64,000 nucleotides of DNA from JBQCHF01 sp051954955 (GCA_051954955.1 JBQCHF010000072.1:42145-106144), one strand, 5' to 3'. Positions 53,881 to 63,892 are shown, counted from the stretch's first letter. Made by a program: numbers and translations. Notes: generated by a model from the sequence alone, not told the origin.

Positions 53881-54906
53881 TCAGACCAGCCCTCGCTTTG
53901 CCGCTTCCATACCCGCCTGGAAGCGGGTGGACGCGCCCAGCTCGTCCAGGAGGTGAGCGACCCGCCGGCGCACGGTGCGCAGGGAGATGCCGAGCTGGCG
54001 GGCGATGGCCTCGTCCTTGGCGCCCAGCGCGAGCAGCTCGAGCACGGCCTGCCGTCCCTCCGGCGTGTCGTCCTCGCCGCCGGCACCGCGCGGCAGGCCC
54101 GCGGAGCGCTCCCACAGCAGGTCGAAGAGCGCCCGGACGGCCGCCACCAGGGCGCGGTCGCGGACGACGAGGTGCTGCGGGTCGCCGGAGCGGGCCCCCG
54201 GCCCCGGGACGGCCGGCAGCACCGCGGCCTCGTCGCCGAACAGGAGGAACTGCACGGGGACCCGCCGGGCGAAGCGGGCCCGCTCCCCCTGGGTGGACCA
54301 GAAGCGGACGTGGGCGAGCTGACCGGGGTCGTCGAGCACGGACGTGGGGTAGACGGCGTCGGCCCGCCGGCCCTCACGGACCTGGCGAGCCACCAGCCGG
54401 GTCAGCTCGTCCTCGGCCTCGGCGTACGGGCCGAGCAGCACGTGCGCGCTGCGGAACGGGCCGCTGGTCGCTCGGGCGAGGTCGACGAGCGCGGGGCGCA
54501 CCTCCTCGGCCACGACCAGCTGGGTGGGGGCGGTGTCCCAGCGGCGCACCTGCCCGACCCGGTGGTCCTCGGCCAGCCGCTCGAGCGCCTGCTTGGCCTC
54601 GTCGACCTGCCGGGCGCGGACGGCGAGCCGCTCCTCCTCCCGGTTGAGCATGGCCTGCAGCGCGGTGGACGGGGAGGCCGGCACGACGACGATGCCGGCG
54701 GCCGCGCGGGCATCGGCGCCGGTCGAGGCGTCGGCCCGGGCCAGCCCGGTGGCCATCAGCGGCTCGAGCGCGGCGCGGGCGTCGACGACGTCCCACCCGA
54801 GGGCCTTGGCGAGCTCGCCCAGCGTGCCGCCGGGCCGGCGCAGCGACGCGCGGTAGAGCAGCTCGGCGCGCTGGTCCACGCCCCAGGGAGCCAGCGGCGA
54901 CGACAT
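53881..54906 (-). CDS. TrmB-like/LuxR-type transcriptional regulator
   Basis: The 341-residue protein has an N-terminal winged-helix of TrmB type (ELLYRASLRRPGGTLGELAKALGW), a middle PLD-like/sensor region (~90-240) and a C-terminal LuxR-type helix-turn-helix (LLALGAKDEAIARQLGISLRTVRRRVAHLLDELGA). Regulators of this mixed type are common in actinobacteria, with unknown ligands. Overlapping palindromes lie 24-49 bases upstream of the ATG, suggesting autoregulation. The PLD-type gene follows 36 bases downstream and may be a target. Confidence 0.85.
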   Translation of the reverse strand: MSSPLAPWGVDQRAELLYRASLRRPGGTLGELAKALGWDVVDARAALEPLMATGLARADASTGADARAAAGIVVVPASPSTALQAMLNREEERLAVRARQVDEAKQALERLAEDHRVGQVRRWDTAPTQLVVAEEVRPALVDLARATSGPFRSAHVLLGPYAEAEDELTRLVARQVREGRRADAVYPTSVLDDPGQLAHVRFWSTQGERARFARRVPVQFLLFGDEAAVLPAVPGPGARSGDPQHLVVRDRALVAAVRALFDLLWERSAGLPRGAGGEDDTPEGRQAVLELLALGAKDEAIARQLGISLRTVRRRVAHLLDELGASTRFQAGMEAAKRGLV

Positions 54907-54929
54907 GCGGGGAGACTAGTGGCAGTGAC

Positions 54930-54955
54930 GTGCCAGTGGCACGAACATGACATGT
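54930..54955. promoter_or_regulatory. Palindromes upstream of the TrmB/LuxR-type gene
   Basis: GTGCCA-G-TGGCAC (54930-54942) and ACATG-A-CATGT (54945-54955) lie next to each other in an otherwise gene-free gap. A second reading, TGGCA-GTGACG-TGCCA, overlaps the first. They are candidate operators for the adjacent regulator. Confidence 0.55.
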
Positions 54956-55182
54956 ACGAGCGCCTATGTCCGGGCATTCTCGTGCCCGCGACCGGTGGAA
55001 CCGCGGCAGGGGACGGTTTCATCGGTCGCGGCTTCTTCCCGAGGGGGCCGTCGCCCGCGTGGCATGCGGCGGGAAGGGATGCCTCGGCCGGCGCGCTCGG
55101 GGGGCGCCGGCGCGACCGGCTGCAGGGGACGGTCGCGCCGGCGGCGCCGGTCGCCGCTCCCCAGGCCCCCCGCGGGGCACGG

Positions 55183-55599
55183 TCAGCGCTGAGCGGCCAC
55201 CGCGTCCGGAGCCGCCGGGTCGCAGTCCTCCAGGAAGCTCGCGCACCGCTCGGCCTCGTCGCTCTCGCCGATCCGGCCGGCCGCCTCGGCCAGCGCGCCG
55301 AGGGCGCGCAGGAACCCCTGGTTCGGGACGTGCTCCCAGGGCACCGGCCCGTGCCCCTTCCACCCGTTGCGGCGCAGCGCGTCCAGCCCGCGGTGGTAGC
55401 CGGTGCGGGCGTACGCGTAGGCCTCCACGTCGCGCCCACCGCGCAGCGCCCCCTCGGCCAGCACGGCCCAGGCCAGGCTCGAGGTGGGCGTCGCGGCGGC
55501 CACCTGCGCCGGGTCCTGGCCGGCCTCGAGGCTCTCCCGGGGGGCGGGGTCGTCGGGCAGCAGGGTGGGCGGCGGTCCGGCCAGCAGGTTCTCGGGCAT
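55183..55599 (-). CDS. DUF3151 family protein
   Basis: The 138-residue product contains NLLAGPPPTLLP, SSLAWAVLAEGAL, VEAYAYARTGYHRGLDALRRNGWKG and VPWEHVPNQGFLRAL, the continuous signature of DUF3151, an actinobacterial helical-repeat-like family of unknown function. ATG 55599 is firm because the conserved N-terminus follows at once. It diverges from the alpha/beta hydrolase gene 76 bases away. Confidence 0.9.
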   Translation of the reverse strand: MPENLLAGPPPTLLPDDPAPRESLEAGQDPAQVAAATPTSSLAWAVLAEGALRGGRDVEAYAYARTGYHRGLDALRRNGWKGHGPVPWEHVPNQGFLRALGALAEAAGRIGESDEAERCASFLEDCDPAAPDAVAAQR

Positions 55600-55675
55600 G
55601 CGCCCATCCTGCCCGGCGTGGTCGAACGAGGCCTCGGCGGGCCGGTCGCGCCCTGGTACGGCAGGCTTCGGGCCC

Positions 55676-56554
55676 ATGAACCTGGTCGAGAGTGCTGAGA
55701 GCGGCCACCACCTGGACGTCGGCGACACGCGGCTGTGGGTCGTCGAGCGCGGCCGGCCCGACGGGGTGCCGCTGCTCGTGCTGCACGGCGGGCCCGGGCT
55801 GGACCACCACGAGTTCGCCGACTACCTCGACCCGCTCGGGGACCTGGTGCGCCTGGTGCTGGTCGACCTGCGCGCCCAGGGGCGGTCCGACCGGGACAGC
55901 GACCCGTCGACCTGGACGATCGACCAGATGGCGCGCGACGTCGACGTCCTCGGCCGGGCGCTGGGCCCGCGCTACGCCGTCCTCGGCCACTCCTTCGGCG
56001 CCTTCGTGGCGCTGGCCCACGCGGTGACGCTGCCCGGCGCAGCGGCCGCCACGGTCGTCTCCTGCGGGGTGCCCTCGTTCGGCTGGCTCGACGGGGTGGA
56101 GGCCAACCTGGCCGCGTTCGAGCCCGAGCACCTGCGCGAGCAGGTGGCCGCCTCCTGGGCGCGGGAGGAGTCCGTGTCCACCCCCGAGGAGTTCGCCGAG
56201 CTGATGCACGACCAGGAGCCGTTCCACTTCGCCGACCCGCTCGACCCGCGCATCCCGGACTACCAGCGCCGCACCGCCGGCACCGTCTACGCCCCCGACG
56301 TCCTGCGCGCCATGGCCGCCAGCGGGTACGGCGGCCTCGACGTCGAGGATCGCCTGGGCGCGGTGACCTCGCCGCTGCTCGCCCTGGCCGGCCGGCACGA
56401 CCGCACCTGCCCCGCCGACGCCGCCGGCGTCATCGCCGCCGGCGTCCCCCACGGCCGAGCCGTGGTCTTCGAGCGCAGCGGCCACATGCCGTTCGTCGAG
56501 GAGCAGGACGCCTACCTGGACGCCGTGCGCGGGTTCCTGGCGGAGGTGCTCTGA
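55676..56554 (+). CDS. Alpha/beta-fold hydrolase (proline-iminopeptidase-like)
   Basis: The 292-residue enzyme has the oxyanion motif LLVLHGGPGLDHHEFADYL, the nucleophile elbow LGHSFGAFVALAHA (Ser) and late Asp/His (LAGRHDRTCPAD; RSGHMPFVEEQ). HGGPG-type hydrolases include proline iminopeptidases and various esterases. ATG 55676 begins a conserved-looking N-terminus. A palindromic repeat module starts 29 bases after the stop. Confidence 0.88.
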   Translation: MNLVESAESGHHLDVGDTRLWVVERGRPDGVPLLVLHGGPGLDHHEFADYLDPLGDLVRLVLVDLRAQGRSDRDSDPSTWTIDQMARDVDVLGRALGPRYAVLGHSFGAFVALAHAVTLPGAAAATVVSCGVPSFGWLDGVEANLAAFEPEHLREQVAASWAREESVSTPEEFAELMHDQEPFHFADPLDPRIPDYQRRTAGTVYAPDVLRAMAASGYGGLDVEDRLGAVTSPLLALAGRHDRTCPADAAGVIAAGVPHGRAVVFERSGHMPFVEEQDAYLDAVRGFLAEVL

Positions 56555-56583
56555 GCGAGGTGGGGACCGACCCGGCTCGCTGG

Positions 56584-56637
56584 CCAACGATCACGTTAAC
56601 GTGACCATTGCTCGCTTACCGCCGTGAATTCACGGCG
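56584..56637. repeat. Palindromic module, left copy
   Basis: From the CCAACG end it reads a 27-base segment (56584-56610) identical to the inverted copy at 57800-57826. That segment contains the imperfect palindrome 56589-56606 (GATCACG-TTAA-CGTGACC). A perfect 18-bp palindrome at 56620-56637 (CGCCGTGAATTCACGGCG) follows. It sits just after the alpha/beta hydrolase gene and before the AbiEi-type gene's end. Confidence 0.85.
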
Positions 56638-56682
56638 CAGAGCGACACATTGCGGTGGTCAGCACGTTCGCACGGCGTGCAC

Positions 56683-57648
56683 TCAGGCGCCCATGGCCGC
56701 ACCTGTCGCCGCGTCCCGAGCCGAGAGAATCAGGCGACGCAGGCCTTCTCGATCGGCCAGGTCCGCCCACACCACGCGGACGACGATAATTCCGAGCGCG
56801 CGCAAGGCATCCTCCCTGCGCTTCTCGGCCCAGAGCACGTCCTCCACCGAGCGTCCCTGCCGCGCGGCCTCTTGCATCCGGTACTTGACCCGCCCGTCGA
56901 ACTCCAGCGCGATACGCCACTCCTTGATCCACAGGTCGACATAGGCCTTGCCCAGCCGCGTGTCGAAGCAGTGCTGCGGCTCCGTCACCCAGCCGAAGTG
57001 GGCACAGGCGAGGCGTAGCCGCGACTCACCCACACTCTCGGAGCGCCCGTCCGCGAGTGAGACCACGCGCGCGGCCTGGGCAGCGCCCGGCCAGTCACGG
57101 CGAGCATCGAGGGCCTGCAGGAGCTCGTCCGCGGTGGTCAGCCGCTCGTGCAGGGCGGCGTCGGCCAGGGCCACCCCCGCCTCGGCCTCGCAGTACGCGG
57201 CGACGTCGAGGAGTGTGCGGGCCGGCGTGGTCACGAGGAGTCCTGCACGCTCCGCCACCTCGTCGGGCAGCAGGGTCCCGGCGTGATGGACGACGCCGGC
57301 CCGGCGCCTGGCGGCTCGCCCATCGGTCCGGGTGACGTGGACGTCGGTCATGTCCTGTCCCCACAGCGGCAGGCCCCATGCAGCGGCAGCCGAGGCGTGG
57401 CTGAGGACGGGGGGACCGTCGAGAGCACGGACGGCAGCGGCTGCCTCGAGCAGGTGCCGCTCCCGGTCGTCGGCCGCCCGCCACACCTCCCTGGTGCAGT
57501 AGCCGCCCCACCGGAGCCGGACCCACTCGCCTCGACGGATCAGGCGCGCGACCTCGCCGGAGGAACGACCCTCGGCGATGGCCTCGCGACGGAGGAAGAC
57601 CCGACCCGGTAGCGGGGACGGGGCCTGGGACAGCGGCACGAGAGTCAT
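56683..57648 (-). CDS. AbiEi-antitoxin-like/DUF559 nuclease-fold protein
   Basis: The ~321-residue protein has an N-terminal AbiEi-type winged helix region (RREAIAEGRSSGEVARLIRRG, WVRLRWGGYCTREVW) and a C-terminal Vsr-like DUF559 domain (ESRLRLACAHFG; YVDLWIKEWRIALEFDGRVKY; KRREDALRALG), with the Glu/Asp/Lys residues of that endonuclease fold. ATG 57648 is chosen because upstream sequence is non-coding palindrome; no strong ribosome site is seen. No AbiEii-type toxin gene lies beside it. The gene lies between two inverted palindromic modules. A solitary regulator or nuclease role is inference. Confidence 0.8.
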   Translation of the reverse strand: MTLVPLSQAPSPLPGRVFLRREAIAEGRSSGEVARLIRRGEWVRLRWGGYCTREVWRAADDRERHLLEAAAAVRALDGPPVLSHASAAAAWGLPLWGQDMTDVHVTRTDGRAARRRAGVVHHAGTLLPDEVAERAGLLVTTPARTLLDVAAYCEAEAGVALADAALHERLTTADELLQALDARRDWPGAAQAARVVSLADGRSESVGESRLRLACAHFGWVTEPQHCFDTRLGKAYVDLWIKEWRIALEFDGRVKYRMQEAARQGRSVEDVLWAEKRREDALRALGIIVVRVVWADLADREGLRRLILSARDAATGAAMGA

Positions 57649-57759
57649 GTCGTTGAATCTGCTCGCCCGCGGGCGCACCCTGGTCCCAGCCGGCCCGCCG
57701 CTGTGGACAGTGGCGGAGGCCTTGGGGATGGCGGCTGCACTCGCCGACCCATAAACGCA

Positions 57760-57826
57760 ATTGGTCGCTTCCCTCCGTGAATTCACGGAGGGAGGCGACC
57801 AATGGTCACGTTAACGTGATCGTTGG
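57760..57826. repeat. Palindromic module, right copy
   Basis: A near-perfect 44-bp palindrome (57760-57803, one G-T pair, inner 22 bp perfect around GAATTC) is followed by GGTCACG-TTAA-CGTGATC (57804-57821) and the 27 bases shared with the left module in inverse orientation. It lies 17 bases beyond the fba stop, so it may terminate fba. Confidence 0.9.
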
Positions 57827-57843
57827 CACCCGGGCCCGGGGGG

Positions 57844-58866
57844 CTACTTGAGCTTGGTGCCCGTGCTGCGCAGGTTCTCGCAGGCGGTGACGACGCGCTG
57901 GGCCATGCCGGCCTCGGCGAGCTTGCCGTAGGTGCGCGGGTCGTAGGCCTTCTTGTTGCCGACCTCGTCGTCCACCTTCAGGACGCCGTCGTAGTTCTTG
58001 AACATGTGGTCGACGATCGGGCGGGTGAAGGCGTACTGGGTGTCGGTGTCGACGTTCATCTTCACGACGCCGTAGTCCAGGGCCTCGCGGATCTCGGACA
58101 GCAGCGAGCCGGAGCCGCCGTGGAAGACGAGGTCCAGCGGCTTGTCCTTGCCGTACTTGGCGCCGACCGCGTCCTGGATCTCCTTGAGGATCGACGGGCG
58201 CAGCTTCACGTTGCCCGGCTTGTAGACGCCGTGCACGTTGCCGAACGTGGCGGCCACCAGGTAGCGGCCGCGCTCGCCCAGGCCCAGCTTCTCCACCGTG
58301 GCCAGGCCGTCCTCGGGGGTGGAGTAGAGCTTGGCGTTCTCCTTGGCCTCGACGCCGTCCTCCTCGCCGCCGACGACGCCGATCTCGATCTCGAGGATCG
58401 TCTTGGCCTGCGCGGACTTCTCCAGCAGGTCCTCGGCGATGTCGAGGTTCTCGTGCAGCTCGACCGCCGAGCCGTCCCACATGTGCGACTGGAACAGCGG
58501 CTGCTGCCCGCTCGCCACCCGCTCGCGCGAGATGTCGATGAGCGGGCGCATGAACCCGTCGAGCTTGTCCTTGGGGCAGTGGTCGGTGTGCAGCGCGATG
58601 TTGACGTCGTACTTGGCGGCGACGACGTGGGCGAACTCGGCCAGGGCCGTCGCGCCGGTCACCATGTCCTTGACCAGCTGGCCGGAGGCGAACTCCGCGC
58701 CGCCCCAGGAGACCTGCACGATGCCGTCGGACTCGGCCTCGGCGAAGCCGCGGATCGCGGCGACGATGGTCTGCGACGAGGTGCAGTTGATGGCCGGGTA
58801 GGCGAAGGCGCCGGCCTTCGCCCGGGCGATCATCTCGGCGTAGACCTCGGGGGTGGCGATGGGCAC
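57844..58866 (-). CDS. fba: Fructose-bisphosphate aldolase class II
   Basis: The enzyme cleaves fructose-1,6-bisphosphate with a bound zinc. The 340-residue protein has PAINCTSSQTIVAAIRGF, LHTDHCPKDKLDGF with zinc-ligand His, TFGNVHGVYKPGNVKL and VFHGGSGS with another zinc His. GTG 58866 follows AGGAGTGCTGAC. It lies next to a broken class I aldolase gene, so it is likely the only working aldolase at this locus. Confidence 0.95.
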   Translation of the reverse strand: MPIATPEVYAEMIARAKAGAFAYPAINCTSSQTIVAAIRGFAEAESDGIVQVSWGGAEFASGQLVKDMVTGATALAEFAHVVAAKYDVNIALHTDHCPKDKLDGFMRPLIDISRERVASGQQPLFQSHMWDGSAVELHENLDIAEDLLEKSAQAKTILEIEIGVVGGEEDGVEAKENAKLYSTPEDGLATVEKLGLGERGRYLVAATFGNVHGVYKPGNVKLRPSILKEIQDAVGAKYGKDKPLDLVFHGGSGSLLSEIREALDYGVVKMNVDTDTQYAFTRPIVDHMFKNYDGVLKVDDEVGNKKAYDPRTYGKLAEAGMAQRVVTACENLRSTGTKLK

Positions 58867-58999
58867 GTCAGCACTCCTAGGGGCAGAACGGGTTGGCGGT
58901 GGACGACGCGCGCGGGCGTCGTCGGCCGCGGTCCGTGGCGCATCCTGCCACGCACCGGGCCGCGGGTGAACCGTCCCGAGCGCAGCGCGCCGCAACCCC

Positions 59000-60166
<1,167 letters not shown>

Positions 60167-60343
60167 GGCGGCTCCTCCCGCTGGCTCGCGCGGTCGCTCC
60201 GAGCCTCCCCAGCGGCGCGCGGACCGAACAGGGCCCGACGTCCCGGCAGCCCGATGCAACCTGGACGGCGCTCAGGCGTCTTCCTGCTGCGGGGCCGCAT
60301 CGGCCCGCCCGGCAGGCCCCCCGCCGCACTCGAGGAGGACCAG

Positions 60344-61213
60344 ATGAAGGTGCGCCCCGTCCCGGCCGCCGCCGTGGCCGCCGCGGCCGTCGCCATCGCC
60401 GGGCTCGGAGCCGGCGCGCTGCTGGGCGGCGGCGGAGGGGACCCCCGTGTCGTCGCCTCACCGGCAGCCGGCACGACCCCGGCCCGCAGCACCGCCTCCA
60501 CGTCGAGCGGTCCGGCACCGAGCAGCACCCCCAGCAGCACCTCCGGCACGTCGCGGCCCACGCCTGCCACCGCGACGCCGGCACCCACGGCGGCTGCGAC
60601 CACTCCGACGGCTCCGGCACCCACAGCGACTGCAGCCACCGCGTGGGACGTCGACGGCGACGGCCGGACCGACCGGGTGGCGGTGCGCCGCACCCCGGCC
60701 GGCGGCTGGGAGGTGGCCCTCACCCCCAGCTCGACCGAGGAGCTGCTCACCTCGCCGCTGCTGACGGCATGGCTCGTCGACGACCCGGAGGTGGCCGGCA
60801 GCGCCGACCTCGACCGCGACGGCCACGCCGAGGTGCTGTTGCGCACCTTCCGCGGCGCCACCGGCGACGGCTACCTCGCGGTGCGCTGGACCCGCCAGAC
60901 CGGGCTGGTCGTCTTCGCCGGCGAGGCGCCCTGGGAGCTGTCCACCGTGGGCAGCATGACCGGCCCGCGCAGCTTCGCCTGCCTGGACGCGGTCCCCGAC
61001 CGTCCAGGGCGGGAGGTCGTCAGTGTCGAGTCCACCCGTCAGGGCCCGGTCTCGCAGGAGCCGACCTACGCCGGCACCGTCACCACCTGGGGCTTCGACG
61101 CCCGCGACCGCGCCACCGCCCTGGAGCGCAAGCCCTTCTCCGGCGTGAGCACGCCCGGGCTGGGCGCCCTGTTCCGGGGCGGCCCGAACACCTGCGGCAT
61201 CGACTGGCGGTGA
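60344..61213 (+). CDS. Secreted FG-GAP/VCBS-like protein
   Basis: The 289-residue product has a short basic N-terminus and hydrophobic signal segment (PAAAVAAAAVAIAGLGAGAL). A long Ser/Thr/Pro-rich linker (~45-98) follows, then a folded part with two DxDGDG-type calcium sites (WDVDGDGRTDRVAV; DLDRDGHAEVLL) as in FG-GAP repeats. It is probably exported. The ATG at 60344 has GAGGAGG about eight bases upstream. No pairing with neighbours is evident. Confidence 0.75.
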   Translation: MKVRPVPAAAVAAAAVAIAGLGAGALLGGGGGDPRVVASPAAGTTPARSTASTSSGPAPSSTPSSTSGTSRPTPATATPAPTAAATTPTAPAPTATAATAWDVDGDGRTDRVAVRRTPAGGWEVALTPSSTEELLTSPLLTAWLVDDPEVAGSADLDRDGHAEVLLRTFRGATGDGYLAVRWTRQTGLVVFAGEAPWELSTVGSMTGPRSFACLDAVPDRPGREVVSVESTRQGPVSQEPTYAGTVTTWGFDARDRATALERKPFSGVSTPGLGALFRGGPNTCGIDWR

Positions 61214-61225
61214 GGGGAGCGCCGG

Positions 61226-61960
61226 TCAGCGCGGGGCGTCAGAGCGCGGCAGGGCGTCGCCAGCGCGATGGCCGGCGGGCAGGTCGGCCCACCTCCGCAC
61301 CCAGGCGTGCATCGCGATGCCGGCCGCCACCCCGGCGTTGATCGACCGGGTGGACCCGTACGGCGCGATCGACACGACGACGTCGGCGGCCCTCCGCGCC
61401 GGCTCGGACAGGCCCGGCCCCTCCTGCCCGAACAGCAGCAGCGCCCGGCGCGGCAGCTCGGTGGTCTCCAGCGGCACCGCGCCCGGGAGGTTGTCCACTC
61501 CGACGACGGTCAGCCCCTGCTCGCGCGCGTAGGCGAGCAGCGCCTCGACGTCTGGGTGGTAGCGGACATGCTGGTAGCGGTCGGTCACCATCGCCCCGCG
61601 CCGGTTCCAGCGGCGCCGGCCCACCACGTGCACCTCGCGGGCCAGGAAGGCGTTCGCGGTGCGCACGACGGTGCCGATGTTGAGGTCGTGCTGCCAGTTC
61701 TCGATGGCCACGTGGAACGGGTGGCGGCGGGCGTCGAGGTCGGCGACCACGGCCTCGAGCCGCCAGTACCGGTAGCGGTCCACGACGTTGCGCCGATCGC
61801 CGCCGGCCAGCAGCTCCGGGTCGTAGCGGGGGTCGTCCGGCCAGGGTCCCTGCCAGGGGCCCACGCCGACGTCGGCGGCCGCGGTCGCGCCCGCCCCTGT
61901 GGCGTCGGGCGCGTGGTCCGCTGGCTCGGTGGCGGCAGGCTCGGCGTCGGGCACAGGCAC
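61226..61960 (-). CDS. SpoU-family (TrmH) RNA methyltransferase
   Basis: The enzyme should 2'-O-methylate a tRNA or rRNA ribose. The 244-residue product has an acidic Ala-rich N-terminus (~1-35), then the SPOUT core: NWQHDLNIGTVVRTANAFLAREV (motif 1), LLLFGQEGPGLSE (motif 2) and GSTRSINAGVAAGIAMHAW (motif 3, the knot). The target nucleotide is not readable. GTG start; it converges with the secreted-protein gene. Confidence 0.9.
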   Translation of the reverse strand: MPVPDAEPAATEPADHAPDATGAGATAAADVGVGPWQGPWPDDPRYDPELLAGGDRRNVVDRYRYWRLEAVVADLDARRHPFHVAIENWQHDLNIGTVVRTANAFLAREVHVVGRRRWNRRGAMVTDRYQHVRYHPDVEALLAYAREQGLTVVGVDNLPGAVPLETTELPRRALLLFGQEGPGLSEPARRAADVVVSIAPYGSTRSINAGVAAGIAMHAWVRRWADLPAGHRAGDALPRSDAPR

Positions 61961-62016
61961 CCACGCTAACCGGCAGGATCCGGTACAGCCGTGACGGCGC
62001 GGTTAGGCTCGACGAC

Positions 62017-62562
62017 GTGGGGCGACACAGCAGGCCGGAGGCGGCGGTCAGGGCACCGTGGCAGCGACCGGTGGTGGTGCTGGCGGTCCTGCTGGTGGTG
62101 CTGGCCGTGATCGCCGTGGTGCTGGCAACCACCCGCGGCGGCTCCGACGACGCCGGTGCGCGGGCCGCGGTGCAGACCACGCCGGCCCCGCTCGCCTCGC
62201 CGACGCCCACCCCGTCCGCCCCCAGCCCGTCCACCCCCAGCCCCAGCCCCAGCCCGTCGACCCAGGCGTCCGGCGTCGCAGCGGCGCCGACGCCCAGCGC
62301 CACCCCCACCCCGAGCGCGACCGCCAGCCCGCCGCCGCTGCTCTCGTTCACGGTGCTGAGGACCGCGTGGATCTCGGTGACCGACAGCCGTGGGCGCCAG
62401 CTGGTGGCCCGGATCTTCCGGCCCGGGGAGACCGCCTCCTACGACGGGCCGTCGTTCACGGTGCGCACCGGCAACGCCGGCGGGGTGCGGTTCGTCGTCG
62501 ACGGCAAGGCGCGGCCGCTGGGCGGCAGCGGACAGGTCGAGAGCTTCACGGTGCGCGACTGA
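62017..62562 (+). CDS. Membrane-anchored DUF4115-like protein
   Basis: The 181-residue product has one N-terminal membrane helix (VVVLAVLLVVLAVIAVVL), a long Pro/Ser/Thr linker (~50-108; TPTPSAPSPSTPSPSPS) and a C-terminal DUF4115-like domain (ISVTDSRGRQLVARIFRPGETASYDGPSFTVRTGNAGGV), the beta domain found at the end of RodZ-like proteins. It probably sits outside the membrane. GTG start. Confidence 0.75.
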   Translation: MGRHSRPEAAVRAPWQRPVVVLAVLLVVLAVIAVVLATTRGGSDDAGARAAVQTTPAPLASPTPTPSAPSPSTPSPSPSPSTQASGVAAAPTPSATPTPSATASPPPLLSFTVLRTAWISVTDSRGRQLVARIFRPGETASYDGPSFTVRTGNAGGVRFVVDGKARPLGGSGQVESFTVRD

Positions 62563-62634
62563 CCGGCCCGCCCGTCGAGCCCCCGCTGAGATCCCTTCAG
62601 GGAACGCGGCGGCCGCTGGGCTAGTTTCGACCAC

Positions 62635-63312
62635 GTGACCGTCGCCCTCGGCCCGTCGTGGCTGGCCCCTGACCAGCTGCTCGCCACCTTCGGCCTGATC
62701 GGCCTGCTCGTGGTGATCTTCGCCGAGTGCGGGCTGCTCGTCGGCTTCTTCCTGCCCGGGGACACCCTGCTGTTCTCCGCGGGGGTCATCGTGGCCGAGA
62801 ACAAGACCGGGCTGCCGCACTCGATCTGGCTGGTCTGCGCGCTGGCCGCCGCCGCAGCGGTGCTGGGCAACTGGGTCGGCTACCTCATCGGCTACCGCGC
62901 CGGGCCGGCGGTCTTCAACAAGCCCGACTCGCGGCTGTTCAAGCGCGACCACGTGGAGCGGGCCGCGGCCTTCTTCGAGCGCTGGGGCGCGCACTCGATC
63001 GTGCTGGCCCGGTTCGTGCCGGTGGTGCGCACCTTCATCACCGTGATGGCCGGGGCCAGCCGGATGCCGCTGCGTCTCTACCTGCTCTACAGCCTCGTCG
63101 GCGGCGTGCTCTGGTCGTTCGGCGTCACCCTGCTCGGCTACTTCATCGGGCCGAAGGTGCCGTTCATCGGCGACCACATCGACCTCATCCTGGTCGGTGC
63201 GGTGCTCATCTCGGTCGTGCCGATCGGGTTCTCGCTGCTGGCCACCCGGCGTCGCGGATCGCGACAGCCGGCGGAGGCTCCCCGCCGTCGGGTCGCCGAC
63301 GACGTCGACTGA
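62635..63312 (+). CDS. DedA-family membrane protein
   Basis: The 225-residue protein has 5-6 predicted membrane helices and the DedA hallmarks VIFAEC-GLLVGFFLPGDTLLFSAG, GYRAGPAVFNKPDSRLFKRDHVERA, and RFVPVVRTFITVMAGAS. DedA proteins flip phospholipid head groups or undecaprenyl phosphate. GTG start. It is followed 34 bases later by pyrE. Confidence 0.9.
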   Translation: MTVALGPSWLAPDQLLATFGLIGLLVVIFAECGLLVGFFLPGDTLLFSAGVIVAENKTGLPHSIWLVCALAAAAAVLGNWVGYLIGYRAGPAVFNKPDSRLFKRDHVERAAAFFERWGAHSIVLARFVPVVRTFITVMAGASRMPLRLYLLYSLVGGVLWSFGVTLLGYFIGPKVPFIGDHIDLILVGAVLISVVPIGFSLLATRRRGSRQPAEAPRRRVADDVD

Positions 63313-63346
63313 GGGACGCCTCGGAGGCCCCCCTAGGCTTCGGGGC

Positions 63347-63892
63347 ATGAGCGACCTCTCGACCCGTGACCTGCTGCTGGCCGACATCCGCGAGAAGGCC
63401 GTCGTGCACGGCCGGGTGGTGCTGAGCTCCGGGCGGGAGGCCGACTACTACGTCGACCTGCGCCGGGTCACCCTCGACGGCGCCACCGCGCCGCTGGTCG
63501 GGCAGGTCATGCTCGACCTCACCGCGGACTGGGACTACGACGCCGTCGGCGGGCTCACCCTCGGTGCGGACCCGGTGGCCACCGCGATGCTGCACGCCGC
63601 CGCCGCGCAGGGCCGCCGGCTGGACGCGTTCGTGGTGCGCAAGAGCGAGAAGCAGCACGGGCTGCAGCGCCGGATCGAGGGCCCCGACGTCGCCGGCCGC
63701 CGGGTGCTGGCGGTGGAGGACACCTCCACCACCGGCGGGTCGGTGCTGACTGCGGTGGAGGCCCTGCGCGAGGCCGGCGCGGAGGTCGTCGGCGTCGCTG
63801 TGATCGTGGAGCGCGGGGCCGCGCCGAAGGTCGCCGAGGCCGGGCTGGAGTACCGGGCCGCGTTCTCGCTGGGCGACCTCGGCCTGGAGTAG
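63347..63892 (+). CDS. pyrE: Orotate phosphoribosyltransferase PyrE
   Basis: PyrE joins orotate with PRPP to make OMP in pyrimidine synthesis. The 181-residue protein has LSSGREADYYVDLRRVTLDG, VGGLTLGADPVATAM and the PRPP loop VLAVEDTSTTGGSVLTAV. ATG 63347 is preceded by CGGAGG upstream. The last 108 bases of the window after it hold no supported feature. Confidence 0.95.
   Translation: MSDLSTRDLLLADIREKAVVHGRVVLSSGREADYYVDLRRVTLDGATAPLVGQVMLDLTADWDYDAVGGLTLGADPVATAMLHAAAAQGRRLDAFVVRKSEKQHGLQRRIEGPDVAGRRVLAVEDTSTTGGSVLTAVEALREAGAEVVGVAVIVERGAAPKVAEAGLEYRAAFSLGDLGLE

Noticed and set aside
57649..57786. Longer N-terminus for the AbiEi-type protein from GTG 57786
   Set aside because: That start lies inside the 44-bp palindrome and the extra residues show no family similarity.
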